Position numbers and translations under genes: made by a program. Below, piece by piece: positions 25,223 through 34,973 of a stretch of 64,000 bases of DNA. Under the pieces are notes generated by a model. It was not told the origin of the DNA. It saw nothing but the letters and a program-made list of their open reading frames with translations, and did not search any database. Origin of the DNA: Halalkalibacter oceani (GTDB taxonomy: Bacteria > Bacillota > Bacilli > Bacillales > Bacillaceae_D). The DNA lies in contig NZ_JBEPKD010000002.1 in NCBI RefSeq assembly GCF_040544555.1, positions 186,001 to 250,000 of the forward strand, in the 5' to 3' direction. Numbering within the stretch: position 1 is the stretch's first letter; each line of letters opens with the position of its first letter.

Positions 25223-26491
25223 TTACGGAGCCCGCACCCGCTTTTGCTGTTGTTTATTGGCCCCGTCAGCTGATGTCAATTTCAACTTTCGACTACTGAA
25301 AATCGAAAAGCCACACATCGTGCTGACAAGAAAAATACCACCTGTATAAAAGGCAGCCGTCAGCCCTAACGTATGCCCTAACAAGCCGAACGCGGCGGGA
25401 CTGATGACCTGTGAAAAGCGGTTCATCAGAAGCCTCAATCCCATGACTTTCCCCCTGTCTGCATCCTTCGTATGATTGACCATAATCATCATGCTGACAG
25501 GCATATTAATCCCGACAGCAGCTCCCATAACAAGCACCAAAAGAATGATGCTTCCGATATGAAAGCTGACCAATGGGGTAATCGCTACACATACAGCGGC
25601 AATCATTCCCGCCGTAATCAAGATGCGTTCAAGCTGCGCATGCTTCATCACCCATCCGAGCAAAAGCATCGCCAGTATACCGGATAAACCTTTTTCCGCG
25701 ATAATGATTGAAATCATCCATGTACCATAACCTAGCTCATGCAAGTAAAGCGGCATAAAACTCATATAGATTGCTTGAATGTACATAATTAAAAATGTGC
25801 CGATCAGGCCAAATTGAACAGCGCGGTTTTTCGTCAGGTGAACACCGCTTACATAACTGTTGGCGACACCTTGTACCTTGAGGAGCTCACGCGGCTGAAC
25901 GGCGGCTTTGGCAGGGTCAGGATGAGGATAATAACGTGAAAGAACGATGGAACCAAACAACCAGATCGCGGCCACCGCCGTTGAAAAAAGAAAGGACATC
26001 CGATACCCGATTAAATCCGTAGCAAAAAGCGAGACGATTAAGCCTCCGAGCAGCGGACCAATCATTCCACCAGCTGACATCCCCATTGAGTATTTTTTAA
26101 TATTGCCGTCGCGTTCGCGTTTATCACCTTCTGATACCATCACTTGAAAGGAAGAAGTCGTGATCACCATGCTTGCTCCTAATAATAGCTGCGAAAGAGC
26201 CAATGTCCACAGCCCTGTGGCGATAAACGTCGTAAACAAGGAAAGCACGAGTAAAAAACAACCGAATATCAGCATTTTCATCGGTCCAATTGAATCGATT
26301 AATTGACCAGAGGGAAGCGCAATAAAGATCGGCAGCAACGCCCGCAGTGTGACCATAAAACCAATTGCCGCCGTCGATGCGCCGATTTCCTGAGCGTACA
26401 ACGTAAAGAAAGGCTGAACCATTCCATTAATCGCAAAAAACAGTAATCCGCCATAAATGGCATATTTTCTAAAAAAGTGGCTCGGCAGCAT
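25223..26491 (-). CDS. MFS transporter
   Basis: Major facilitator superfamily permease of 422 aa, about 12 spans. The loop between spans 2 and 3 is PSGQLIDSIGPMKML, a variant of the MFS motif A; the second half has KDADRGKVMGLRLLMNR. Gene lies 26 nt after the M20 hydrolase gene, so it is probably the last gene of the peptide-use cluster. Substrate unknown; export of an amino acid or product released by the hydrolases is a guess. Confidence 0.88.
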   Translation of the reverse strand: MLPSHFFRKYAIYGGLLFFAINGMVQPFFTLYAQEIGASTAAIGFMVTLRALLPIFIALPSGQLIDSIGPMKMLIFGCFLLVLSLFTTFIATGLWTLALSQLLLGASMVITTSSFQVMVSEGDKRERDGNIKKYSMGMSAGGMIGPLLGGLIVSLFATDLIGYRMSFLFSTAVAAIWLFGSIVLSRYYPHPDPAKAAVQPRELLKVQGVANSYVSGVHLTKNRAVQFGLIGTFLIMYIQAIYMSFMPLYLHELGYGTWMISIIIAEKGLSGILAMLLLGWVMKHAQLERILITAGMIAAVCVAITPLVSFHIGSIILLVLVMGAAVGINMPVSMMIMVNHTKDADRGKVMGLRLLMNRFSQVISPAAFGLLGHTLGLTAAFYTGGIFLVSTMCGFSIFSSRKLKLTSADGANKQQQKRVRAP

Positions 26492-26517
26492 GGCATGGCC
26501 TCGATCGATGATCGTTT

Positions 26518-27930
26518 TTACGCCTTTCTAACCGGTGACGGCTTGGCATCAGCAGGGATTAACGATTCGTACTGTTTTCCGTTGAGCTGTTCACGGAATT
26601 CCCTTTTCGCTTCAATGATTAAATCCGGCTGTTCGATTAAATCAACCGCTGTTGCCGCCAGCACCTTGCCGGCCAGGAGCATCCCTTTATGAGCAATCGA
26701 TGACTTTCCCTGGGTCACGAGCTGCCATGAATGAAACGGAGTCCCGTAGGCACAAGTGGTTGCGTAAATTTTGCCTGTCGGGACTTTCCAGCTGACGTCC
26801 CCGACATCTGTCGAACCCGGCATAAAGCCGAGCGTCGTTGAAAAAGGGGTGACGTCATTTGAAATAGCTTTATTCTGATTGCGGCGGACAACGTCCATCT
26901 GCTGTTCTGTAAAGCTTGCCTGTATCGTACGGGCGAAATCAATTTCCTCCTGCGTATATTGCTCAGTCCCGATCTTTTTGAAATTTTCAGCTAGCAAAGC
27001 GGCCAAGGCGGAGTTCGGGATCAGCTCGGCCGAGGATCCGTCAAATTGCAGCTCCATTTCCGTTCCGGTCATCAATGCCGCCCCCTTCGCAATATTTGTG
27101 ATTCGCTCAATCAATTCTTTCACCTGCCCTGTTTCCGGCGCCCGCACTTTATACAGCACCTCCGCCTCAGACGGCACAATATTCGGGGCAAAGCCGCCTG
27201 TATTTGTGATCGCGTAATGGACTCTTGCTTCTGGAATAATGTGCTCCCTTACATAATTGGCGCCGACATTCATCAGCTCGACCGCATCGAGGGCGCTTCT
27301 CCCTAAGTGAGGCTTGGCGCCGGCATGAGAACTGACTCCTTTAAATTGAAAATAGATTTGCGCTGTTGCCAGCATCGTCGCATGATTTGCCTTATTTTCA
27401 TCCATCGGATGCCATGTCAGTGCGATATCGACATCATCGAACAGTCCAGCCCGCACCATATACGCCTTTCCTCCGCCTCCTTCTTCAGCGGGACAGCCAT
27501 AATAGCGGACCGTCGCCTGGATACGCTGCTCTTCCAGATAGTGCTTAACGGCGAATGCGGCCGCCAACGCTCCTACTCCTAAAAGATTATGACCGCATCC
27601 ATGACCGCTTCCGCCAGGCTGAAGCGGTTCCTTGTCAGCTACCCCCGCTTTTTGACTAAGTCCCGGCAAGGCATCGTATTCCCCGAGCAGGGCGATCGTT
27701 GGGCCACCGCTGCCAAATGTCCCGGTAAACGCCGTCGCGACTCCTCCCGCATTGCGGACAACCTCAAACCCTTCCTCTTCCAATGCGAGACATAACCGCT
27801 CGGCGGACTGATATTCTTCAAATTTCGTTTCACAAAGCTCCCAAATGTCATCACTTAGTCCGATCAGCTTCTCCCGTTTGCTATCAATGATTTCGGCTAA
27901 ACGCTCCTGATACGCTACAGATGGAATCAT
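26518..27930 (-). CDS. M20 amidohydrolase, AbgB-like
   Basis: M20 metallohydrolase of the AbgB / p-aminobenzoyl-glutamate hydrolase B group, 470 aa. Metal-binding features: LLGEYDALPGL, GHGCGHNLLG, CPAEEGGGGK, and the late His in TPFHSWQ. The dimerisation insert holds GVSSHAGAKPHLGRSALDAV. Likely cleaves an amide bond of an imported N-acyl amino acid or small peptide. RBS AGGAG before ATG at 27928-27930. No AbgA-like partner is present, so it may act alone. Confidence 0.92.
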   Translation of the reverse strand: MIPSVAYQERLAEIIDSKREKLIGLSDDIWELCETKFEEYQSAERLCLALEEEGFEVVRNAGGVATAFTGTFGSGGPTIALLGEYDALPGLSQKAGVADKEPLQPGGSGHGCGHNLLGVGALAAAFAVKHYLEEQRIQATVRYYGCPAEEGGGGKAYMVRAGLFDDVDIALTWHPMDENKANHATMLATAQIYFQFKGVSSHAGAKPHLGRSALDAVELMNVGANYVREHIIPEARVHYAITNTGGFAPNIVPSEAEVLYKVRAPETGQVKELIERITNIAKGAALMTGTEMELQFDGSSAELIPNSALAALLAENFKKIGTEQYTQEEIDFARTIQASFTEQQMDVVRRNQNKAISNDVTPFSTTLGFMPGSTDVGDVSWKVPTGKIYATTCAYGTPFHSWQLVTQGKSSIAHKGMLLAGKVLAATAVDLIEQPDLIIEAKREFREQLNGKQYESLIPADAKPSPVRKA

Positions 27931-27970
27931 TTTTCATCATCTCCTACTATATTTTCATTTGCGTTGATTC

Positions 27971-29275
27971 TCAGACAAGCGCACTGGCTTTCAACACGAC
28001 ACGACCGACCTCATCTTCAATCTCAATCTCCGTTCCGTAAGGCTTAGAAAGCTCTTTTAATGTAAGCAAAATCTCCTTATTGCGATCAATCGCCGGATTT
28101 CCCTTGTTGTAGCGCGTTTTTTCAAAGCCGAGTTCAAGCGGATATAGCATCAGCTCCTTTACTTCGCCATTTTCCATTTTCCAATATGGCAAATACGATG
28201 CCCAGATTTCCGGCTGCGTCACATAGCCTCTCGTATTTTGCAAGGATCTTGCATCAAGGGCGTCGGCAACCGTGTTGGCATGACTGAGCCCATATTTTTT
28301 GTAAAAATCGTCCGGTAAGTGAGTGACCGTTTCATTTTGGAAAATAAAGTTGCCGAGACTATAAAAGATCGGACGGTTTTTGTAGATTTCAATCGCTCTA
28401 ATAATATGCGGACCGTGACCAATGACGGCGTGCGCCCCGGCGTCGATGCACAGGCGGGCAAATGTTTCAAGAAAATCAGCTGGCAGCTCCTTCGATTCCC
28501 CCTTCATTTCATGAGCATGAATGCTCAGCAGGACATAGTCCGCCTGTCTTTTCGCCTCCGAGATCGCCTTCGTGATCCGCTCAACGTCTTCCGCATTCGG
28601 AGCCGTTGCTTTTCCTTCCTGCTCAGACTCTTTGAAAAGGTATTGGCCAAACGGAAAGGTCCCATCGCGCTTTGCTACCTCATACCCATTTTTTATGCGG
28701 ATATTACGCTCCGCGTTGATATCCACCGTGTCGGCAATCCGTTTCAGCTCATTCATTTTCTCCCTTGTGATGTGATGAACCGTGTGATAGCGCAAAGGGT
28801 TGACTCCGGGCCGGCCGACCATATCCGGCCGTTGCTCCCCTGCGGCCGCCGACTCATGAAAGCTCGATGTCGCCGCAATGAGCGCTACTCTTCCGGACGG
28901 TGTTTCCAAATAGCGCGGCTCACTGGCTTTCGCGAGGTTCTCTCCGACTCCGGCATGGACAAATTCATGTTCGTTCAAATACGTTTCCGTCGCGCGAAGA
29001 CCGCCATGCGAATAATCAAGCGTATGATTGTTTGCCCAGGCGATGAGATTAAAGCCATAGTCCTTCAGCTCACGTAACACATAAGGCGGTGACATCGCCC
29101 ACGTTCCTCCACTTACGGCTGCCGGAACCCCTTCAGCATGATGAGTCGTCGTTTCAAGATTCGTGAAGCGGACGTCGGCACTGTTGAGTAGAGCCGCCAG
29201 TTCCGTAAACGATGAACCTCTGTCCGCGATTTTTCTCGTAATAAAACTGTCACCTGTGGCGACAAACGAAACCAT
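27971..29275 (-). CDS. CapA-like metallophosphatase-fold protein
   Basis: 434-aa protein of the PGA_cap/CapA family (calcineurin-like fold). Motifs: VATGDSFITRKIA, RFTNLETTTH, WANNHTLDY, LLSIHAHEMKGE, VIGHGPHIIRAIE, FYSLGNFIFQ. Unlike capsule CapA/PgsA it has no membrane anchor at the start and no capB or capC beside it, so it is probably cytoplasmic. It may act on glutamyl or other peptides rather than build a capsule. The frame is open 54 codons earlier; ATG at 29273-29275 follows AGGTGG and matches the family start. Confidence 0.9.
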   Translation of the reverse strand: MVSFVATGDSFITRKIADRGSSFTELAALLNSADVRFTNLETTTHHAEGVPAAVSGGTWAMSPPYVLRELKDYGFNLIAWANNHTLDYSHGGLRATETYLNEHEFVHAGVGENLAKASEPRYLETPSGRVALIAATSSFHESAAAGEQRPDMVGRPGVNPLRYHTVHHITREKMNELKRIADTVDINAERNIRIKNGYEVAKRDGTFPFGQYLFKESEQEGKATAPNAEDVERITKAISEAKRQADYVLLSIHAHEMKGESKELPADFLETFARLCIDAGAHAVIGHGPHIIRAIEIYKNRPIFYSLGNFIFQNETVTHLPDDFYKKYGLSHANTVADALDARSLQNTRGYVTQPEIWASYLPYWKMENGEVKELMLYPLELGFEKTRYNKGNPAIDRNKEILLTLKELSKPYGTEIEIEDEVGRVVLKASALV

Positions 29276-29309
29276 GAAACCACCTGCTTTCTTCATTTTT
29301 TGAAAACGA

Positions 29310-30296
29310 TTAGTGATACAAATGACAGGAGACAAAATGATCGGCGGCGTTTTCAGTTCTTTGTGGTACTTCCGTCTTGCATTGTTCTTCAGCAAAAGGA
29401 CATCTCGTATGAAAAACACAGCCTGAGGGTAAATCAAAGGGGGACGGGATTTCCCCCTTTAACATGATTCGCTCTCTTTTATAATCGGGATTGGCAACAG
29501 GGACTGCTGAAAGCAATGCTTTCGTGTACGGGTGGAGTGGATGCTGAAAGATCCGTTCCGTCGGCCCTTCTTCGACAAGATTTCCAAGATACATCACCCC
29601 TATTCGATCTGAAATATGGCGGACGACACCCATGTCATGAGCGATAAATAGATAGGACAAGTTAAACTCGGCTTGCAATTCTTCCAGTAAGTTAATGATT
29701 TGCGATTGAATCGAAACGTCTAATGCGGAGACGGGTTCATCTAAAATTAAGATTTTCGGATTGACGACTAACGCCCGCGCTAACCCGACTCTTTGTCGTT
29801 GACCACCTGAAAGTTCATGAGGATAGCGGTAAAAGTGGTCAGCTTGCATCCCGACCTTTTCAAGCATGTCGCTCATTATTTCCATTCGCTCTTTTTTCGT
29901 GCCAATCGAATGAATGAGAAGCGGTTCCTCTAAAATCTGGCCGACGCGCTGCCGCGGATTTAACGAAGTGTACGGATCTTGAAAAACCATTTGCACATCT
30001 CTGCGGACATGGCGCAGCTCACTCCCCTTCAGCTGCAAAATATCTTTGTTGGCATATTTCACTTTGCCGTCGGTCGAGCTGATTAATTTTAAAAGGGTGC
30101 GGCTTAATGTACTTTTTCCACAGCCGGATTCGCCGACGAGTCCGTACGTTTCATTCTGATGAATCGTAAACGATACATTGTTAACCGCCTTGACGACTCC
30201 CTTCACCCCACCAAGCTTTCCGAACGACCCCGTCATCACAAAATGCTTTTTCAAGCTTTCGACTTCTAAAACCGGTGTGCTAGTTTGTAGCGACAT
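29310..30296 (-). CDS. Oligopeptide ABC transporter ATP-binding protein (OppF/DppF-like)
   Basis: 328-aa ATPase of a peptide importer. Walker A GESGCGKST, signature LSGGQRQRVGLARAL, Walker B ILDEPVSALD, and the C-terminal oligo_HPY region (HPYTKALLSAVP). A cysteine cluster near the end (GCVFHTRCPFAEEQC) may bind an iron-sulfur cluster, as in this subfamily. ATG at 30296 is preferred over 30326 (RBS AGGTGGAG). It overlaps the OppD-like gene by 17 nt. Confidence 0.95.
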   Translation of the reverse strand: MSLQTSTPVLEVESLKKHFVMTGSFGKLGGVKGVVKAVNNVSFTIHQNETYGLVGESGCGKSTLSRTLLKLISSTDGKVKYANKDILQLKGSELRHVRRDVQMVFQDPYTSLNPRQRVGQILEEPLLIHSIGTKKERMEIMSDMLEKVGMQADHFYRYPHELSGGQRQRVGLARALVVNPKILILDEPVSALDVSIQSQIINLLEELQAEFNLSYLFIAHDMGVVRHISDRIGVMYLGNLVEEGPTERIFQHPLHPYTKALLSAVPVANPDYKRERIMLKGEIPSPFDLPSGCVFHTRCPFAEEQCKTEVPQRTENAADHFVSCHLYH

Positions 30297-31293
30297 ATGT
30301 CTCCACCTCTTTTTGAGCACTTGCATGCCAGCACCTCACTTTATGACCATCATTTTGTGCCTCAAGAGCTGGCGCATGCTCAAGGCACGTCGCATCAGCC
30401 TGCGGGCAGCGGTCGGCAAAGCGGCAGCCGGTCGGAACATTGGTTAAAGACGGAACCGTCCCTTCGATGACATGCAGCTTTTCTGCCCTTTCCCCGTCAA
30501 GCTTCGGAATGGAATGTAAGAGTCCTTTCGTGTAAGGGTGCAGCGGCTCGGTAAATAGTGTTCGCACGTCGGCCTCTTCGACGACCTGGCCGAGATACAT
30601 GACAATCACCCGGTTGCAAACCTGGGCGACCACGCCTAAATCATGCGTGATAAACATCACTCCCATGCCAATTTCCTGATTTAGCCGCACAATTAAATCC
30701 AATATTTGTGCTTGAATCGTCACATCAAGAGCGGTTGTCGGCTCATCGGCAATCAGCAGCTTCGGCTCGCATGCCAAGGCCATCGCAATCATGACCCGCT
30801 GCAGCATCCCCCCGGATAATTGATAAGGATACTCAAGCGCCCTCTTTTCCGGCGAAGGGATGCCGGTCAGCTCCAGTAATTTGACTGCTTTCTGATAGGC
30901 TTCTTTTCTGGTAATATCCTTGTGCAGCAAAATGGCTTCGGCCACCTGACGCCCGATCGTGTAGACAGGATTTAACGAGCTGGATGGGTCCTGAAAAATC
31001 ATTGAAATCTCGTTTCCGCGTATATCCTGCATTTCCGCCAATGTTTTTTCGAGCAGACTTTCCCCTTTAAACAGGATCGAGCCTTCATATTCGACCGAGT
31101 ATTTCTCATCGAATAAACGAAGAATTGATTGGGAGGTCACACTTTTTCCACAGCCCGATTCTCCGACAACACCGACAATTTCTCCTTCTTCAACGGAGAA
31201 TGAGATTCCGTCAACAGCGGTCACAACCCCGCGCTCCGTATAAAAATTCGTTTTTAGCTCCTGCACATCTAACAGTGATTGCTTCTTCATCAT
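30280..31293 (-). CDS. Oligopeptide ABC transporter ATP-binding protein (OppD/DppD-like)
   Basis: 337-aa ATPase, partner of the OppF-like protein. Walker A GESGCGKSV, signature LSGGMLQRVMIAMAL, Walker B LLIADEPTTALD, oligo_HPY HPYTKGLLHSIP and the cysteine set GCRFADRCPQADATC. Two adjacent ATG codons (31293, 31290) follow GGGAGTGA. Lies 28 nt after the DppC-like gene. Confidence 0.95.
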   Translation of the reverse strand: MMKKQSLLDVQELKTNFYTERGVVTAVDGISFSVEEGEIVGVVGESGCGKSVTSQSILRLFDEKYSVEYEGSILFKGESLLEKTLAEMQDIRGNEISMIFQDPSSSLNPVYTIGRQVAEAILLHKDITRKEAYQKAVKLLELTGIPSPEKRALEYPYQLSGGMLQRVMIAMALACEPKLLIADEPTTALDVTIQAQILDLIVRLNQEIGMGVMFITHDLGVVAQVCNRVIVMYLGQVVEEADVRTLFTEPLHPYTKGLLHSIPKLDGERAEKLHVIEGTVPSLTNVPTGCRFADRCPQADATCLEHAPALEAQNDGHKVRCWHASAQKEVETYVATN

Positions 31294-31321
31294 TCTTCAC
31301 TCCCATTTCGATATTCGTCAA

Positions 31322-32254
31322 TTAGCCAGCCTTTACTTTTGCCTTTTTCCTCTTGATTTTTTTGCTATTGCCAACATGAGGATCAAGTAAATCGCGCAGC
31401 CCGTCACCTAGTAAATTAATACTCAATACCGATAAAATAAGAGCGGCGCCAGGAAAAACAATCATCCACCAGGCATTATAGATCACCAGTTTGCCGTCAG
31501 CTAAAATATTTCCCCAGCTTGGATCCGGAGCCGGCACTCCTGCCCCGAGGAAGCTTAACCCCGCTTCCGTGATAATCGCGTCGGCAAAAATGAACGATGC
31601 CTGAACGAATAAAGGTGAGATGGTGTTCGGAGCAATATGCTTTAAAATAATCCGCCACGACCTTGCCCCCTGTGCTTTCATCGCTTCAATATACGTTTGC
31701 TCCCGGACGACCAATGCCGACGAACGGACAACCCGGGCGATATAGGGACTGAACACAATCGTTAAGGCGATGACGATGTTGATCGTGTTCGGTCCTAAAG
31801 CGGCCATGAAGGCAATCGCCAGTAAAATCGCCGGGATCGACATGAGCCCGTCACAGATCCGCATCAGAATATGATCCAACGTCCGGTAGTAGCTGGCATA
31901 TAAGCCGACCACCAGCCCAATAATTGAGGAAAGGACCGCTACTGACAGTCCGACACCGAGCGATACTCGCGCGCCGATCGCCACCCGGTAAAAAATATCG
32001 CGGCCAAAATTGTCCGTCCCAAACCAATGATCAGCATTGGGAGGCTGCAGCCGGTCGCTGACCGACATTTCATAAGGACCATAGGAGGCGATCATCGGCC
32101 CGATCAAAGCAAACAGGATAAACATCGTTAAAATGACACTTCCGAATACAATCTGCTTATTGCCGAGCAGGCGGCGAACGAGCAAACTTCTTTGATTTTT
32201 CAGCAGCTGGCGCTGAACGTCAATGACTCTCCCGCTATTTTGAGCGATTTCCAT
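31322..32254 (-). CDS. Oligopeptide ABC transporter permease (DppC-like)
   Basis: 310-aa inner-membrane permease with the OppC_N region (LLGNKQIVFGSVILTMFILFALIGP) and the EAA loop EAMKAQGARSWRIILKHIAPN. The frame is open earlier, overlapping the dppB-like gene, but ATG at 32252-32254 has AAAGGAGG upstream and starts 19 nt after the dppB stop. Confidence 0.94.
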   Translation of the reverse strand: MEIAQNSGRVIDVQRQLLKNQRSLLVRRLLGNKQIVFGSVILTMFILFALIGPMIASYGPYEMSVSDRLQPPNADHWFGTDNFGRDIFYRVAIGARVSLGVGLSVAVLSSIIGLVVGLYASYYRTLDHILMRICDGLMSIPAILLAIAFMAALGPNTINIVIALTIVFSPYIARVVRSSALVVREQTYIEAMKAQGARSWRIILKHIAPNTISPLFVQASFIFADAIITEAGLSFLGAGVPAPDPSWGNILADGKLVIYNAWWMIVFPGAALILSVLSINLLGDGLRDLLDPHVGNSKKIKRKKAKVKAG

Positions 32255-32273
32255 GGCGATCTGATCCTCCTTT

Positions 32274-33233
32274 CTAGTTCTTTTCCAGCCGGACCCTCGG
32301 ATTAATGAAGCCGTAGAGGAGATCGACGAATAAATTAATGCCGACATAGGCAATCGCGACAAAGAATATGACACCTTGAATGATCGGGTAATCGCGTCGT
32401 TCGATTGAATTAATCGTCAGCTGGCCAATACCCGGAATATTAAAGATCGTTTCCGTAATAACTGCACCGGCAATTAACCCGCCAAACGTTTGCCCGATTA
32501 CAGTTAAAATTGGCAAAAAGGCATTTCGAAACGCATGGAAGTAAATAATCTGCCTTTCTTTCACCCCTTTCGCTCTGGCACTTTTAATATAGTTGTTATT
32601 TAATACTTCGAGCATCGAAGAACGGGTAATGCGCGTAATCAGCGCGGCCTGTAATGTTCCTAAGGAGACAGCGGGGAGGATTAAATATTTCATATGCTCC
32701 CAAAGTCCGGCGCTTAACGGGGCATAGCCGGCAACCGGCAGCCAGCGCAAAATGACACCAAACATCAGCATCGTCAGCAAGCCGAGAATAAAGTTAGGGA
32801 CGGACATTCCTAATAAAGAAACACCCATCACCGATTGATCCGCCATTGTACCGCGACGTCTGGCGGCAAAAATACCAATTGGAATCGCGATTAAGAGCGC
32901 GATCATTTGGGAAAGAATCGTCAGTGAAATCGTCGGTCCAAGATGGTTCATGATTGCTTCGGTGACAGGTTCCCTCATGAAATAAGAAGAGCCTAAATCA
33001 ACCTGAAGCGCACCAAGCACCCAATTCAAATACTGCTCGTGTAAAGGGAGATCAAGTCCGAGCTGTTGCCGGAGTTCCTCAACTTGCTCTGCCGTCGCAT
33101 CCTCACCGAGCATCACGATTGCCGGATCTCCCGGCGTCATATGAATAATGAGAAAAACAATGACTGAGACGACAAATAATACAGGGATAAGGGACAGGAC
33201 TCGTTTCGTCAAATATAGTAAATAATTTTTCAT
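32274..33233 (-). CDS. Oligopeptide ABC transporter permease (DppB-like)
   Basis: 319-aa permease: N-terminal YLTKRVLSLIPVLFVVSVIVFL, the family motif MTPGDPA, EAA loop KSARAKGVKERQIIYFHAFRNA and C-terminal FINPRVRLEKN. Pairs with the DppC-like permease to form the channel. RBS AAAGGAG. Confidence 0.95.
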   Translation of the reverse strand: MKNYLLYLTKRVLSLIPVLFVVSVIVFLIIHMTPGDPAIVMLGEDATAEQVEELRQQLGLDLPLHEQYLNWVLGALQVDLGSSYFMREPVTEAIMNHLGPTISLTILSQMIALLIAIPIGIFAARRRGTMADQSVMGVSLLGMSVPNFILGLLTMLMFGVILRWLPVAGYAPLSAGLWEHMKYLILPAVSLGTLQAALITRITRSSMLEVLNNNYIKSARAKGVKERQIIYFHAFRNAFLPILTVIGQTFGGLIAGAVITETIFNIPGIGQLTINSIERRDYPIIQGVIFFVAIAYVGINLFVDLLYGFINPRVRLEKN

Positions 33234-33331
33234 TTCGAAACTCCTTTATTCAACGTCATCTTTCGAATAAGTGGTGCTTCAACCAGGGCGACAGGGGTAA
33301 AGCAGATCGAAGCCCGCTTCCCCTGCCTCCG

Positions 33332-34927
33332 TTACTTATTTACACTTGTGTTCCATAAAATCGGCCCTTCGAGAATCGTCACTCCTTCGACGTTGTCTCT
33401 CGCTGCAATATAGTAGTAATAGTCACCGTGCTTCGTCCCCGGCAAATATTCCGTCCATAAATACGCCTGCAAATCATCCCAGATTGCCGTCCCCTCTTCC
33501 AATGTTGATACTGCTTCAATCTCCGCCAGCATTTGATGTACCGTCTCATCCTCTGTCCATCCATACCATGAGGCACTGAGAGACAAATGCTGGGAAGGCG
33601 TAGTGACCGTTGACAACCCAACCGCCAGTAAATCCCAGTTCGCCGAATTTGTCCGGCGTTCAGAATACGTCGCCCGGTCATATACATCAAGCTTGACATT
33701 CATCCCGAGCTGACTCAATTGCTCATGCAGGATCACTGACGTGTTATACAGCTCACTGTCATTGTTTGTCAAAATAACGATCTCCTCGCCGTTATAGCCG
33801 GCTTCTTCCAATAGCTGCGCCGCTTTATCCGGATCAGCCTGGTCATACTCGTCTGCGCCTGCCTCGCTGTACCACACTTGGCTTTCGCCCATGTAGCTTG
33901 AGTTGAGGCTGTACAAATCCGGATGTGACCAGCCGCCCAGCATAATTTCTTCATTGCTGACGGCAGCGTTAACCGCTTGTCTCATCTTGAAATCGGTGAA
34001 GATTCCCTCTTTTTTGTTAAAATGGTGGAAGGAATTCCCGTAAAGATCCGTCATCGTGTTAATCGCCGGATCATCTAACAGCTGTTCATAATTATCGTTC
34101 GGCAATGTATAGGCAATATCATATTGACCTGTTTGAATTCCGGCTAATTGTGTCGAGGAATCCGTGACGATGTCAAAGAACAGATCATCTACTATGGCGA
34201 CTTTCTCTCCGGCCAGTCCGTCTGCCGGAAAATCAACCGGCTGATACTGATCAAATTTTTCAAAATGAATGTACTGATCCTGCCTCCATTCCACGAATTT
34301 GAATGGACCGGTTCCGACATAATCGGTAATCCCGGTGGAATCAGCAGCCTCAATCACGTCTTTCGGCATAATGCCGGCGAATTGCTTCGGCGAAGCGATC
34401 GCGTCAATCGCTGTTAATCTCGCTTCCTCCAAATGCAGCGTGACGGTGTAGTCGTCTTCCTCCTGGAAATAAGCGTCTTCCCCCATAATCTGAGTCGCGA
34501 CAGAGGATTGCTCCAGCCAGCGGTTCATCGACGCTGTCACATCTTCGGCTGTCATCTCTTTTCCATTGTGAAACTCCACGCCTTCTCGTAAATGAAAGGT
34601 ATAGATCGTGCCATCATCGCTAATCTCCCATGATTCCGCCAGCATCGGCTGCGGCTGGAAGCTAGAGTCGGCGGCTAAAAGCCCTTCGAAAATATGTCTC
34701 GTCACATATTTGACCGTCGCGCCCGTACTCATATGCGGGTCAAGCGTTTCAGGCTGCTGACCGATCGCCGCCCGCAACTCGCCGCCGCTCACCTGTTCTT
34801 CATCCGTCCCGTCGCTCGGGCTGTTCTCATCATCTGTAGAGTCCATCGTGCTTGAGCTGCTACAGCCGGCGATCACGATCGCCAGCATCATCATGAACAT
34901 CGGCAGAAATAGTTTCTTCATACGCAT
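33332..34927 (-). CDS. Peptide-binding lipoprotein, solute-binding family 5
   Basis: About 531-aa extracellular substrate-binding lipoprotein. The lipobox is VIAGC, then a Ser/Asp/Glu-rich linker. Core motifs GGELRAAIGQQPETLDPH, ILAESWEISDDGTIYTFHLR-like region and TGPFKFVEW mark the family 5 (OppA/DppA/NikA) fold. Three ATGs compete (34942, 34927, 34921); 34927 is best placed relative to GGGGG. Substrate is probably a peptide, given the two M20 hydrolases in the cluster. Confidence 0.93.
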   Translation of the reverse strand: MRMKKLFLPMFMMMLAIVIAGCSSSSTMDSTDDENSPSDGTDEEQVSGGELRAAIGQQPETLDPHMSTGATVKYVTRHIFEGLLAADSSFQPQPMLAESWEISDDGTIYTFHLREGVEFHNGKEMTAEDVTASMNRWLEQSSVATQIMGEDAYFQEEDDYTVTLHLEEARLTAIDAIASPKQFAGIMPKDVIEAADSTGITDYVGTGPFKFVEWRQDQYIHFEKFDQYQPVDFPADGLAGEKVAIVDDLFFDIVTDSSTQLAGIQTGQYDIAYTLPNDNYEQLLDDPAINTMTDLYGNSFHHFNKKEGIFTDFKMRQAVNAAVSNEEIMLGGWSHPDLYSLNSSYMGESQVWYSEAGADEYDQADPDKAAQLLEEAGYNGEEIVILTNNDSELYNTSVILHEQLSQLGMNVKLDVYDRATYSERRTNSANWDLLAVGLSTVTTPSQHLSLSASWYGWTEDETVHQMLAEIEAVSTLEEGTAIWDDLQAYLWTEYLPGTKHGDYYYYIAARDNVEGVTILEGPILWNTSVNK

Positions 34928-34973
34928 GAGGACCCCCATCATTTTTAGTGAATTTGCCTTGACTTCAGGCTCG

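Noticed and set aside
27971..29275. Poly-gamma-glutamate capsule synthesis
   Set aside because: Only a CapA-like gene without membrane anchor; no capB, capC or capE in the window.
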